Shown in pieces: positions 42,736 through 51,095 of a DNA stretch of 64,000 nucleotides (position 1 is the first letter of the stretch; each line of letters begins with the position of its first letter). Made by a program: the position numbers and the translations under genes. Under the pieces are notes generated by a model. The model ran no database searches. It saw nothing but the letters and a program-made list of their open reading frames with translations, and was not told the origin of the DNA. The stretch lies in NCBI RefSeq assembly GCF_029267015.1, contig NZ_JARIEA010000086.1:31211-95210 (forward strand), read 5' to 3'. The stretch comes from Sporosarcina ureae (GTDB taxonomy: Bacteria > Bacillota > Bacilli > Bacillales_A > Planococcaceae).

Positions 42736-43467
42736 TCAGTTCAATAGGAATCCTTGCTTTTGCAAGAATGCTTGCAGTTCGGCTCTTCTCGGTGCTTCAA
42801 GGAAGTCTGCCATTTCCTTTGTCCATGTAGTTTCACGTTGATTGGAGTCACGGGTAGCATAGTATTCTTTCATGATTTCATCATATGCTGGTAATAGATC
42901 GTTGTATTTTTCCTCATTATACGTATTTTCATGTAAGACCGCTTCTACAGGCAACCGTGGTTTGACACCATTGGATTCGTTTGGAACACCAATCGACAAG
43001 CCAAATAACGGTACAACACCTTTAGGTAGTTCCAGTACTTCCGAAATTTCTTCCATAGCGTTACGCACACCGCCGATATAGCAAATACCATATCCTTTTG
43101 ATTCAGCTGCGATGACGACGTTTTGCGAGAATAGACCCACGTCAATTGCGCCTACCAATACATTCTCTGCTACGGTATAGTCAATCTCCTGACCATGTAA
43201 GCGAGCTGCGTGAGACAATCGGTTATAGTCCATGCAAAAGACCAATACGGCACCTGCTGTATAGAATTGGCGGCGGTTCTTAGAAAGCTCCGCTAGTTGA
43301 CCACGCTTTTCAGTGTCGGTTACATACATGACGGTACAAGCTTGCACAAAGTGAGAACTTGCCGCGTGCTGACCTGCCTTAATTAGTTCCATTACTGTTT
43401 CTCTTGAGATCGGTTCATCTTTGTAACGTCGAACTGATGAGTGAGACTTTAATAAATCGATTACCAT
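42736..43467 (-). CDS. NfrA/NfsA-type NADPH-dependent FMN oxidoreductase
   Basis: Oxygen-insensitive nitroreductase family flavoprotein. The 243 residues contain the phosphate-binding HSSVRRYKDEPI, GQHAASSHFVQACTVMYV, ESKGYGICYIGGVRN and GLSIGVP. In B. subtilis the related NfrA1 is a stress-induced FMN reductase. ATG 43467 follows GGAGGG; the upstream in-frame start overlaps that site. It is probably co-transcribed with the methyltransferase gene. Confidence 0.93.
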   Translation of the reverse strand: MVIDLLKSHSSVRRYKDEPISRETVMELIKAGQHAASSHFVQACTVMYVTDTEKRGQLAELSKNRRQFYTAGAVLVFCMDYNRLSHAARLHGQEIDYTVAENVLVGAIDVGLFSQNVVIAAESKGYGICYIGGVRNAMEEISEVLELPKGVVPLFGLSIGVPNESNGVKPRLPVEAVLHENTYNEEKYNDLLPAYDEIMKEYYATRDSNQRETTWTKEMADFLEAPRRAELQAFLQKQGFLLN

Positions 43468-43710
43468 ACAATCCCTCCGCATTCGTTTTTATCAGGTCAA
43501 AACTTCCTGAAACTCTTCTTTTATCCTACACCATTCTGATCTTTCGGGAAACACTGAAGCTTAATTTGACTGTCTTATATGGTGATTCCTAGTATGAAAT
43601 TTCCACGTTCTAATAAAAACTTTAGTTATGTAAAAGTCAGACAATCCCGGTTGGGGCGAAAGGTTTGTTAAGATAGAAGGAAATCATCTACCAAGGAGGG
43701 TATGTTCAGT

Positions 43711-44412
43711 ATGAAACTTGACCATATTGTCTATTTTACTCGTGATGACGTTAAAAACGTAGTCATAGAACAACATGAAAAAGGCAATCAGGCAATAGTG
43801 GGCGGACAGCATGAGAACTGGGGAACCGCCAATGCATTATTGTATACCGAAAATGTATATATTGAATGGCTTACAGTAGAAGATGCGGAAAAAGCGCAAG
43901 TAGCAGCAGCCGACCAACCACTTATTGCACAATACTTTCATGATCAGCAACAAGGAGACGGCTGGGCGACTGTATGCTTCTCAGTTGAAGATATGGAACA
44001 ATGGAAGAAGGAACTAGACAACAAAGGTTTCACAACAACTAAGATTCTTCATGCTTCTCGAAAAACAGAAGAGGGAACAGTGCTTCATTGGAAGATGCTC
44101 TTTATAGAACAAAGTGTATCAAATGAATTACCCTACCCATTCTTTATTGAATGGAAAGAATCAGAAACACAACGACAGACCCGCCTTGAAAAAACAGGTG
44201 CACGTACAGCGACTCATACTCAACAGAGAATTTCAGAATGTATTTTCCATGTAGAAGATCCATTGCGCGAGACAGCGGAGTGGGCAGTGTTATTGTCAAA
44301 GAAAGTTGGAGATACACATGACATTCAATTCGGAGATGTTTTATTGCGCTTTGTAGAAAAACAAGACACGGTACAACGCTTGGCGGGTATTCGTTTCTTA
44401 TCGAACGATTAG
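43711..44412 (+). CDS. VOC/glyoxalase-like domain protein
   Basis: A 233-residue cytosolic protein of the glyoxalase-like group (Glyoxalase_3 type). It starts MKLDHIVYFTRD and shows the WGTANALLY, YIEWLTVED and YPFFIEWKES segments of paired beta-alpha-beta modules. The reaction is unknown. ATG 43711 is 10 nt after GGAGGG; ATG 43702 is only one base from that site and is less likely. hflX follows 51 nt later. Confidence 0.85.
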   Translation: MKLDHIVYFTRDDVKNVVIEQHEKGNQAIVGGQHENWGTANALLYTENVYIEWLTVEDAEKAQVAAADQPLIAQYFHDQQQGDGWATVCFSVEDMEQWKKELDNKGFTTTKILHASRKTEEGTVLHWKMLFIEQSVSNELPYPFFIEWKESETQRQTRLEKTGARTATHTQQRISECIFHVEDPLRETAEWAVLLSKKVGDTHDIQFGDVLLRFVEKQDTVQRLAGIRFLSND

Positions 44413-44463
44413 GCAACAGAACGAAGGGTAAACTATATGTAAAGACGTCGGAGGGATGCTAGC

Positions 44464-45732
44464 ATGGATGTGTTAATAGAAAAAGCCGTAATTGTCGGCG
44501 TGCACGAACAAAAGGACTTGCATTTTGAATATGCAATGGAAGAGTTGAAGAACTTAGCTGAAGCAATAGAAGTAGAAGTCGTAGGCGAAGTGTCACAAAA
44601 TCTGGAACGAAAAAATCCATCCACTTATATTGGAAAAGGAAAGATTGATGAAATCCGTGACACTTATGAAGAAGCAGAAGCGAATTTACTCATATTCAAT
44701 GATGAATTATCTCCTTCCCAGTTGCGAAATCTCGAAAGAGAACTAGAATGTAAAATCATCGACCGTACGATGCTTATATTGGATATTTTTGCGAGACGCG
44801 CACGTAATCGAGAAGCACAAATGCAAGTTGAATTGGCACAACTACAATATACCTTGCCCCGACTTGTTGGACTTCGTGCATCACTCAGTAGACAAGGTGG
44901 CGGTACGGGAGGTGGCTTGCAGAATAAAGGGGCCGGTGAAACAAAGCTTGAGCTCGATCGCCGGAAGATTGAAGATCAGATTGCTAAACTTCGACGGGAA
45001 CTTGAGCATGTAAGTGACCAACGTGAAACGCAACGAAAACAACGAGTAAGAAGTGGCATACCTGTCGTATCTATCGTGGGTTATACAAATGCAGGGAAAT
45101 CGACGTTGATGAATCGCTTATTGCAATATACGGATGTCGATGAATCCAAAGAAGTTAGTGAAAGGGATATGTTGTTCGCAACGCTTGAAACCGCAGTTAG
45201 AAAGATCAAGCTCTCTGATAAAAAGGAATTCATTTTGACGGATACAGTAGGATTCGTTTCCAAACTCCCACACCATCTCGTCCAAGCGTTCCGTTCGACG
45301 CTAGAAGAAGCTAAGAATGCAGACTTATTATTGCATGTCGTGGATGTTTCCGATGAAGAACATGGCCATATGATGGATGTAACCAATGAAACCTTAGAAG
45401 ATATAGGCGTGAAAAGTATTCCTACCATCAATATCTATAATAAATCGGACTTGGCGGAAATTTCCTATCCACGCATAAAAGATCAAAGTATTTGGATGTC
45501 TGCAGGCGAAAATAAAGGCATCCCTGAATTGTTGACATTGATTCAGCAAAATTTATTCCGTCAATATGTCACATGCAAGCTAATGATTCCATATGATCGT
45601 GGCGAAATCGTCGCACATCTTAATGAAAATGCCTCGATTAAAGATACTGCATACGAAGAAGAAGGAACTGTTATGACAGTAGAGATGCCACAAAGTGAAT
45701 GTGAACGACTGAAAGAATTCGTTCTGAAGTAA
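44464..45732 (+). CDS. hflX: HflX, ribosome-associated GTPase
   Basis: GTPase that binds the 50S subunit and splits stalled or hibernating ribosomes. The 422 residues comprise the HflX N-terminal domain (NPSTYIGKGKIDEIRDTYEE, DELSPSQLRNLE), a glycine-rich linker (RQGGGTGGGLQNKGAGETKLE) shown here in part, and a G domain with GYTNAGKST, DTVGFVSKLP and NIYNKSD. ATG 44464 follows GGAGGGATG. No hfq lies upstream. Confidence 0.96.
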   Translation: MDVLIEKAVIVGVHEQKDLHFEYAMEELKNLAEAIEVEVVGEVSQNLERKNPSTYIGKGKIDEIRDTYEEAEANLLIFNDELSPSQLRNLERELECKIIDRTMLILDIFARRARNREAQMQVELAQLQYTLPRLVGLRASLSRQGGGTGGGLQNKGAGETKLELDRRKIEDQIAKLRRELEHVSDQRETQRKQRVRSGIPVVSIVGYTNAGKSTLMNRLLQYTDVDESKEVSERDMLFATLETAVRKIKLSDKKEFILTDTVGFVSKLPHHLVQAFRSTLEEAKNADLLLHVVDVSDEEHGHMMDVTNETLEDIGVKSIPTINIYNKSDLAEISYPRIKDQSIWMSAGENKGIPELLTLIQQNLFRQYVTCKLMIPYDRGEIVAHLNENASIKDTAYEEEGTVMTVEMPQSECERLKEFVLK

Positions 45733-45757
45733 ATGTAATTGAAGAAAGGCAAAAAAG

Positions 45758-45782
45758 AGCTGCACGCGCAATGCGTGCAGCT
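45758..45782. terminator. Hairpin after hflX, U tract on the opposite strand
   Basis: AGCTGCACGC (45758-45767) and GCGTGCAGCT (45773-45782) are perfect. On the + strand AAAACCTTTT follows, a poor U tract; on the - strand CTTTTTTG follows directly. It may end hflX weakly or stop antisense transcription into hflX. Confidence 0.5.
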
Positions 45783-45831
45783 AAAACCTTTTATCTTTAT
45801 AAGAAGAGAAAGGGGGTGGGATGCTTCTAGT

Positions 45832-46005
45832 TTGCCCGATTGCCAAAAATCTAAACCTTGCGATGAAAAATGTGATGAAATACTTAGAATACTCGTTTAT
45901 ATGGCCCAAGAATTTAACATGGTCCATTTGGGAGAAAGGATACAAATCGGTAAAAATTGGTTGAACTATGAACCCTTTTCTTTAATCAACCGTACAACTA
46001 CTTAA
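45832..46005 (+). CDS. Small hypothetical protein
   Basis: Not recognised. A possible 57-residue protein with a cysteine cluster (CQKSKPCDEKCDE) followed by an amphipathic stretch (ILRILVYMAQEFNMVHLG). The suggested TTG start is 11 nt after GGGGGTGGG. The ATG at 45821 nearer that site is in a different, short frame. No promoter was found. It could be non-coding spacer between hflX and the lipoprotein gene. Confidence 0.3.
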   Translation: MPDCQKSKPCDEKCDEILRILVYMAQEFNMVHLGERIQIGKNWLNYEPFSLINRTTT

Positions 46006-46035
46006 GAACAGCATATCAAAGGAGCGATAAATTCT

Positions 46036-46899
46036 ATGAAAAAATGGACAACGATTCTAACAGCAGGAACGCTAGCGTTTGTATTGAGTGCTTGTGGTCA
46101 AACTGCTGAGCCGAAAGAAGATCCAATGACAGGTGAAAAAGAAGAAGTAGTTGTAAAAAGCGAACTAACAGCTGGTGAAGTAATTGAAAAGGCAAATGCC
46201 GCTTCAGAAACTCAACATAGTCTGCATTCCGACATGGAAATTAAGCAGAAGATTCAAATGGGAGAAGGTACGCATGATGTTGACTCAACACTTAGTATGG
46301 ACATGATCTTAGAACCGTTGGCTATGCATCAAACGGTCAATACGCAATTAGCGGGTGAAGAAGTAGCTGTAGAACAGTTCATTACAGAAGACGGTTTCTT
46401 CATGAAAGACCCTCAATCGGGGAGTTGGATGAAGTTCGAAGATGATATGTACGAACAAATCATGGGACAAATTGCGGGTGCTCAAGAATCACCTGTCGAT
46501 TTCTCTATGTATGAAGAATATGCAGATGATTTTACATTTGAACAGACGAATGATGAATATGTATTAACATTGAAAGGCTCCGGTGAAAAATTCACATCGC
46601 TTATGAATGATATGATGAAACAAAACATGCCAGCAGGAGCAGAGGAATCCTTATTGGAAGAATCAGATATGAAAGTGGAAAAAGTTGATATGAAAATCAC
46701 ACTCGATAAAAAGACATTCTTCACAAAAGACTTCGATATGGATATGATCATGGTATTTGAACAGCAAGGGGAACAGGCTAAAATCACACAGAATATTAAA
46801 GGGACTATGACAAAAATCAATGAAATTGAAGAAATCAAAGTACCTAAGGAAATACTTGATAGTGCAGTAGATATGAGTGACATGATGAATCAGCAGTAA
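46036..46899 (+). CDS. Lipoprotein of the DUF6612/LppX-like type
   Basis: Membrane-anchored lipoprotein of 287 residues. The signal peptide ends in the lipobox LSAC (residue ~20). The mature part begins with an acidic linker and folds into a long repeated-strand domain (SLHSDMEIKQKIQM, STLSMDMILEPLAMHQ, MKITLDKKTFFTKDFDM) like the lipoproteins thought to bind hydrophobic ligands. The function is unknown. ATG 46036 follows AAAGGAGCG. A strong terminator follows. Confidence 0.85.
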   Translation: MKKWTTILTAGTLAFVLSACGQTAEPKEDPMTGEKEEVVVKSELTAGEVIEKANAASETQHSLHSDMEIKQKIQMGEGTHDVDSTLSMDMILEPLAMHQTVNTQLAGEEVAVEQFITEDGFFMKDPQSGSWMKFEDDMYEQIMGQIAGAQESPVDFSMYEEYADDFTFEQTNDEYVLTLKGSGEKFTSLMNDMMKQNMPAGAEESLLEESDMKVEKVDMKITLDKKTFFTKDFDMDMIMVFEQQGEQAKITQNIKGTMTKINEIEEIKVPKEILDSAVDMSDMMNQQ

Positions 46900-46937
46900 A
46901 AAAATCGTTTTCCGTATTATACGGAAAACGATTTTTT
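46898..46937 (+). terminator. Terminator after the lipoprotein gene
   Basis: AAAAATCGTTTTCCGTA and TACGGAAAACGATTTTT form a long perfect stem, with T residues following. Confidence 0.93.
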
Positions 46938-47007
46938 ACTGCTTAAAGCAATGCATGAAACAAAATATAGTGTTGAAGACTCATTGTTTGGATTCTATAA
47001 AAAGTAA

Positions 47008-47022
47008 TGATAATGATTTTCA
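47008..47022. promoter_or_regulatory. Fur box 1 upstream of the siderophore operon
   Basis: TGATAATGATTTTCA matches the 7-1-7 Fur consensus TGATAATNATTATCA with one mismatch. It lies just upstream of the -35 element. Confidence 0.85.
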
Positions 47023-47030
47023 GTTGGCGG

Positions 47031-47059
47031 TTGACATCATATGCTAAACACGTTAATGT
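47031..47059 (+). promoter_or_regulatory. Promoter of the siderophore importer operon
   Basis: A perfect TTGACA (47031-47036), a 17-nt gap, then TAATGT (47054-47059). It is flanked on both sides by Fur boxes. Confidence 0.85.
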
Positions 47060-47073
47060 TGATCATGAGCGAA

Positions 47074-47088
47074 TGATAATCATTTTCA
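47074..47088. promoter_or_regulatory. Fur box 2 upstream of the siderophore operon
   Basis: TGATAATCATTTTCA matches the 7-1-7 Fur consensus with one mismatch. It lies downstream of the -10, within the early transcribed region. Confidence 0.87.
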
Positions 47089-47130
47089 TTTAAGTGATAA
47101 AAGCTCAAATATTCGATATCGAGGTTCTTC

Positions 47131-48081
47131 ATGAAGAAACGTTACTTAATTACAGCGGTTATACTTCTATCATTCGTTTCGCTGTTTGTTGGCGCAAGCC
47201 GAATTACCCCAGCGGACTTATTAGACTGGCGCTCAGAAGAAACAGAGATTTTCTTAATTAGCCGAGTTCCACGATTAGTCGCGATATTGCTTGCAGGTGC
47301 CGGAATGAGTATCGCCGGTTTGATCATGCAACAACTCAGCCGAAATAAATTCGTTTCCCCAACTACGGCAGGCACATTAGACGCGACCAAGCTTGGAATA
47401 TTAGTATCCATGTTGATATTTACTAACGCAACATTACTAGAAAAAATGGCGGTCTCATTCACATTCGCCTTACTTGGTACATTCTTGTTCATGCAAATTC
47501 TGGACCGTATTAAATTTAAAGATGCGATATTCATTCCGCTTGTTGGATTGATGTTCGGTAACATCTTATCTTCCATTACCACATTCTTTGCATTTAAGGC
47601 TAACGTGATTCAGAATATGTCTGCTTGGCTTCAAGGAGACTTTTCCATGATCATGAAAGGTCGTTATGAGCTTTTATACATCAGTGTTCCTGTGTTAATC
47701 ATTACATATTTATATGCGAATCGATTTACAGTGGCGGGAATGGGGGAAGATTTTGCCAAGAACTTAGGACTGGCTTACAAGAGTATAGTCAATATTGGCT
47801 TAGTTCTAGTTGCATTGATTACGACAACTGTAGTATTGACAGTAGGACTGATTCCGTTCTTAGGATTAATCATCCCGAACATCGTCTCCATCTTTAAAGG
47901 AGATCATCTACAAAAGACGTTGCCACATACCGCATTACTAGGCGCGGTTTTCCTTCTTATCTGTGACATTCTGGGCAGGGTTATTATATTCCCGTATGAG
48001 ATCTCGATCAGTTTAATGGTCGGTGTCATTGGAAGTGCAATCTTCCTGTTCTTGTTGTTTAGGGGGAAAGCTTATGCGTAA
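47131..48081 (+). CDS. yclN: Iron-siderophore ABC transporter permease (YclN-like)
   Basis: FecCD-family permease, one half of the membrane channel that imports an iron-siderophore complex; the four-gene set resembles the B. subtilis petrobactin importer YclNOPQ. The 316 residues have about nine hydrophobic segments and the family motifs RVPRLVAILLAGAGMSIAGLIMQ and GLIPFLGLIIPNIV. ATG 47131 follows GAGGTTC. The gene is first in a Fur-boxed operon and overlaps the next by 8 nt. Confidence 0.93.
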   Translation: MKKRYLITAVILLSFVSLFVGASRITPADLLDWRSEETEIFLISRVPRLVAILLAGAGMSIAGLIMQQLSRNKFVSPTTAGTLDATKLGILVSMLIFTNATLLEKMAVSFTFALLGTFLFMQILDRIKFKDAIFIPLVGLMFGNILSSITTFFAFKANVIQNMSAWLQGDFSMIMKGRYELLYISVPVLIITYLYANRFTVAGMGEDFAKNLGLAYKSIVNIGLVLVALITTTVVLTVGLIPFLGLIIPNIVSIFKGDHLQKTLPHTALLGAVFLLICDILGRVIIFPYEISISLMVGVIGSAIFLFLLFRGKAYA

Positions 48082-49024
48082 CAGAACGAAGTTACTAATT
48101 TTACTAGCATTTTCATTGGTGTTTTGTGGATTATATTTATTCCATGACTTGAACGGCAGCTATGACTACGCGCTTCCTAGAAGAGCAATTAAAGTAGTCG
48201 CGATGGTTTTGACAGGCGTCGCAGTGGCATATTCCACCGTTATTTTTCAGACGATTACGCATAACCGTATCCTGACACCGAGTATTATGGGATTGGATTC
48301 ATTGTATATCCTTCTGCAAACCGTTCTAATATTCTTTTTTGGATCAACGTCATTCGTACTGATTAATCAGCAATTCAACTTCATGCTATCGGTTGGAGCG
48401 ATGGTATTGTTCGCTTTGCTGCTCTATCACTTTTTATTCGGCAGAGGAAACCGTCCAATCTACTTCTTGTTGTTGGTCGGTATTATAGTCGGTACATTCT
48501 TTGGAAGTATTTCTACATTCCTGCAAGTGATGATTGACCCGAATGAATTCTTGCGCGTGCAAGATAAGATGTTTGCGAGTTTTAACAATATTAACGGGGA
48601 TCTCGTCTGGTGGGCATTTGCCATACTGGTTATAACGTTGATTATCGGTTGGCGCTATATTAATGAACTTGATGTCTTATCATTGGGTCGCGATACCGCG
48701 ATAAACCTCGGTGTGCCGTATCAGAAAGTCGTCAAACTAATGCTGATACTGTCGGCCGTGTTAATCGCGGTATCCACAGCACTCGTAGGACCGATTACAT
48801 TCTTCGGATTAATCGTCGCCAACTTGTCGTATCAATTCTTCAAAACATTTAAGCATTCGACCTTAATCGCGGGTGCTGCATTGATGAGTATCATTGCATT
48901 AGTCGGTGGTCAGTGGATCGTCGAGCGCATCTTCTCTTTCTCGACCACACTGAGTGTAATCATTAACTTTGTCGGTGGCATGTACTTTATTTACTTATTA
49001 TTAAAGGAGAGTCGATCCTCATGA
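48074..49024 (+). CDS. yclO: Iron-siderophore ABC transporter permease (YclO-like)
   Basis: Second FecCD-family permease subunit. The 316 residues have multiple hydrophobic helices, LPRRAIKVVAMVLTGVAVAYS near the N-terminus, and the cytoplasmic coupling region GPITFFGLIVANLSYQ. ATG 48074 lies 4-8 nt after AGGGGGAAAG and overlaps yclN; upstream in-frame starts are inside yclN coding sequence. The end overlaps the ATPase gene by 4 nt. Confidence 0.92.
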   Translation: MRNRTKLLILLAFSLVFCGLYLFHDLNGSYDYALPRRAIKVVAMVLTGVAVAYSTVIFQTITHNRILTPSIMGLDSLYILLQTVLIFFFGSTSFVLINQQFNFMLSVGAMVLFALLLYHFLFGRGNRPIYFLLLVGIIVGTFFGSISTFLQVMIDPNEFLRVQDKMFASFNNINGDLVWWAFAILVITLIIGWRYINELDVLSLGRDTAINLGVPYQKVVKLMLILSAVLIAVSTALVGPITFFGLIVANLSYQFFKTFKHSTLIAGAALMSIIALVGGQWIVERIFSFSTTLSVIINFVGGMYFIYLLLKESRSS

Positions 49025-49782
49025 TTCAAGTTCGTGAGCTAACGAAATTTTATGGCAAAAAAGCAGTCGTCGAAAAGGTCAGTGTAAATATACATCGTGG
49101 GAAAATTACATCATTCATTGGACCAAACGGGGCTGGTAAATCTACTCTTCTTTCAATGGTAAGTCGATTAATGGATGCTGACACGGGCGAAGTATTGCTT
49201 GATAAACATAAGGTAAAAGAAATGAAATCCAATGACTTTGCTAAGCGCGTTGCGATATTAAAGCAATCCAACTTCATGAATGTTAAGTTGACAATCCGTG
49301 AACTCGTCGCATTCGGTCGTTTCCCGCACTGTAAGGGCCGTTTGCAAGATGAAGATGAGCGGATGGTCGATCAGGCACTTGAATATATGGGCTTGATTGA
49401 CATGCAAGAAGCTTATTTGGATGAATTATCCGGTGGACAGCGTCAACGAGCTTTCATTGCAATGACAATTGCACAAGATACGGATTATATTTTATTGGAT
49501 GAGCCACTAAATAACTTGGATATGAAACATTCTGTACAGATTATGAAAATCTTGCGTCAGCTCGTTGATGATTTAGGGAAAACAGTAGTCATCGTCTTGC
49601 ATGACATCAACTTTGCGTCCGTCTATTCAGACCGTATCGTTGCATTAAAGAATGGTAAAGTCGTCAAGGACGGTTTAACCAACGATATTATTACATCAGA
49701 ATCATTACGTGAGATCTACGATATGGATATTCCGATTCAACAAATGAAGAATTGCCGTATTTGCGTCTACTTTAACTCGTAA
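49021..49782 (+). CDS. yclP: Iron-siderophore ABC transporter ATPase (YclP-like)
   Basis: ATPase powering siderophore import. The 253 residues show Walker A GPNGAGKST, the Q loop in ILKQSN, the signature LSGGQRQRAFIA, Walker B YILLDEPLNNLD and the switch histidine in VLHDINFAS. The ATG at 49021 overlaps the permease stop (ATGA). The substrate-binding lipoprotein follows. Confidence 0.95.
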   Translation: MIQVRELTKFYGKKAVVEKVSVNIHRGKITSFIGPNGAGKSTLLSMVSRLMDADTGEVLLDKHKVKEMKSNDFAKRVAILKQSNFMNVKLTIRELVAFGRFPHCKGRLQDEDERMVDQALEYMGLIDMQEAYLDELSGGQRQRAFIAMTIAQDTDYILLDEPLNNLDMKHSVQIMKILRQLVDDLGKTVVIVLHDINFASVYSDRIVALKNGKVVKDGLTNDIITSESLREIYDMDIPIQQMKNCRICVYFNS

Positions 49783-49814
49783 AATTAAATCGAAAAGTGA
49801 GGACTACATTTAAC

Positions 49815-50777
49815 ATGAAAAAACTTACACTCTCTCTATTTGCACTAATCTTAATGCTTGCACTAGCTGCTTGTGGCGGTGCCAAAGAAGAAGAAAAACC
49901 TGCAGACAACGCAACACCAGAAGATAAGCCGGCTGAAGAAAGCACGGAAGTAACAATTGAGCATGAACTTGGCGAAACAACACTTGAGAAAAACCCTGAA
50001 AAAGTGGTAGTATTCGACTTTGGAACTTTGGATACATTAGATGAGCTTGGAGTTGAAGTAGCAGGTCTTCCACAATCAAACGTACCTGGATACCTATCTA
50101 AGTATGAAGATGAAAAGTATGAAAACCTTGGTAGTTTGAAAGAGCCTGACTTTGAAGCAATTAATGCAATGAAGCCAGATGTAATTTTCATCTCTGGTCG
50201 TCAAACAGACTTGTACGATCAGTTGTCTGAAATCGCACCAACTATCTATATGGGTGTTGACACATCTAACTACATGGAATCATTCAAAGAAAACATGGGC
50301 AAAATTGCTGAAATCTTCGACAAAGAAGATGAAATGAACACTGAATTAGCAGACGTAGACGCAAGTATTGAAGAAATCAAGTCTAAAACTGAAGGCGTAG
50401 ACAGCAAAGCGTTGATCGTCTTGGCGACTGAAGGAAAAGTAAGTGCATACGGTCCAAGCTCACGTTTCGGACTAGTTCACGACGTATTCGGTTTTGAACC
50501 GGCTGATGAGAAAATTGAAGTTTCTACACATGGACAAAATATTACATTTGAATATATCTTAGAAACAAACCCAGATATTCTCTTTGTGATTGACCGTGAC
50601 GCAGCAATTGGTAACGGTGCAACAGCAAAAGACTCTGTTGAAAATGATCTAGTGAAGAAAACAAACGCATTCAAGAACGACAAAATGGTTTATTTGAATG
50701 GTGAATACTGGTACCTATCTGGTGGCGGACTTCAATCAATCAAAGAAATGATCAAAGAAGTAGAAGCTGGACTATAA
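49815..50777 (+). CDS. yclQ: Siderophore-binding lipoprotein (YclQ-like)
   Basis: Substrate-binding lipoprotein of the importer. A signal peptide with lipobox LAAC precedes a low-complexity acidic linker. The two-lobed periplasmic-binding fold follows: VVVFDFGTLDTLDELGV, EPDFEAINAMKPDVIFISG, LVHDVFGFEPADEKIE and PDILFVIDRDAAIG. It resembles the B. subtilis petrobactin-binding YclQ; ligand identity is inferred. ATG 49815 (MKKLTLSL) is preferred over a start six codons earlier. Last gene of the operon. Confidence 0.93.
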   Translation: MKKLTLSLFALILMLALAACGGAKEEEKPADNATPEDKPAEESTEVTIEHELGETTLEKNPEKVVVFDFGTLDTLDELGVEVAGLPQSNVPGYLSKYEDEKYENLGSLKEPDFEAINAMKPDVIFISGRQTDLYDQLSEIAPTIYMGVDTSNYMESFKENMGKIAEIFDKEDEMNTELADVDASIEEIKSKTEGVDSKALIVLATEGKVSAYGPSSRFGLVHDVFGFEPADEKIEVSTHGQNITFEYILETNPDILFVIDRDAAIGNGATAKDSVENDLVKKTNAFKNDKMVYLNGEYWYLSGGGLQSIKEMIKEVEAGL

Positions 50778-50790
50778 GAATGAAGGAAAT

Positions 50791-50819
50791 CCCGGGAGAC
50801 TTAGTCTTTCGGGTTTTTT
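50791..50819 (+). terminator. Terminator after the siderophore operon
   Basis: CCCGGGAGAC (50791-50800) pairs imperfectly with GTCTTTCGGG (50804-50813), followed by six T. Confidence 0.85.
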
Positions 50820-50848
50820 CATTTTTGTGTTGCAAATAGATGTAGCAT

Positions 50849-50995
50849 GCTCAATGAACTGGCTTGAACGCTCTATCGGACCTCGTGACTGCTCTATTAG
50901 GCTTCGTAAGCGCTCATAGCGACGCTGCGAGTGCTCTATTGGCCTTCGCAACCGCTGTATAAGCCCACATAAATGCTCATAGCCCCAATCTCCCC
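50849..50995. repeat. Degenerate 21-bp tandem repeat (seven units)
   Basis: Seven consecutive 21-nt units begin at 50849, 50870, 50891, 50912, 50933, 50954 and 50975. Each starts GCT(C/G)(T/A)AT-like, for example GCTCTATCGGACCTCGTGAC, GCTCTATTAGGCTTCGTAAG, GCTCATAGCGACGCTGCGAG and GCTCTATTGGCCTTCGCAAC. The period is exact although the units have diverged. No matching protein of heptad-like units was identified. It lies between the siderophore terminator and the MFS gene. Confidence 0.85.
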
Positions 50996-51039
50996 AATCG
51001 GCTTCTCGAAAAAACTAGTCAAATACAAAGATGAAATGC

Positions 51040-51064
51040 TATAATGACACATGTAAAGACACCC
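51040..51064 (+). promoter_or_regulatory. Possible promoter and operator of the MFS gene
   Basis: A perfect TATAAT (51040-51045) lacks a good -35. It is followed at once by GACACATGTAAAGACACC, which has repeated GACAC words and an ACATGT core. If the transporter is NiaP, this would be the place for a NiaR operator; that is a guess from position. Confidence 0.3.
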
Positions 51065-51095
51065 AAAGATTACATAATGGAAAGGTAGAAGACAG

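Noticed and set aside
50849..50995. CRISPR array
   Set aside because: The 21-bp units are contiguous and diverged with no unique spacers, and no cas genes are present.
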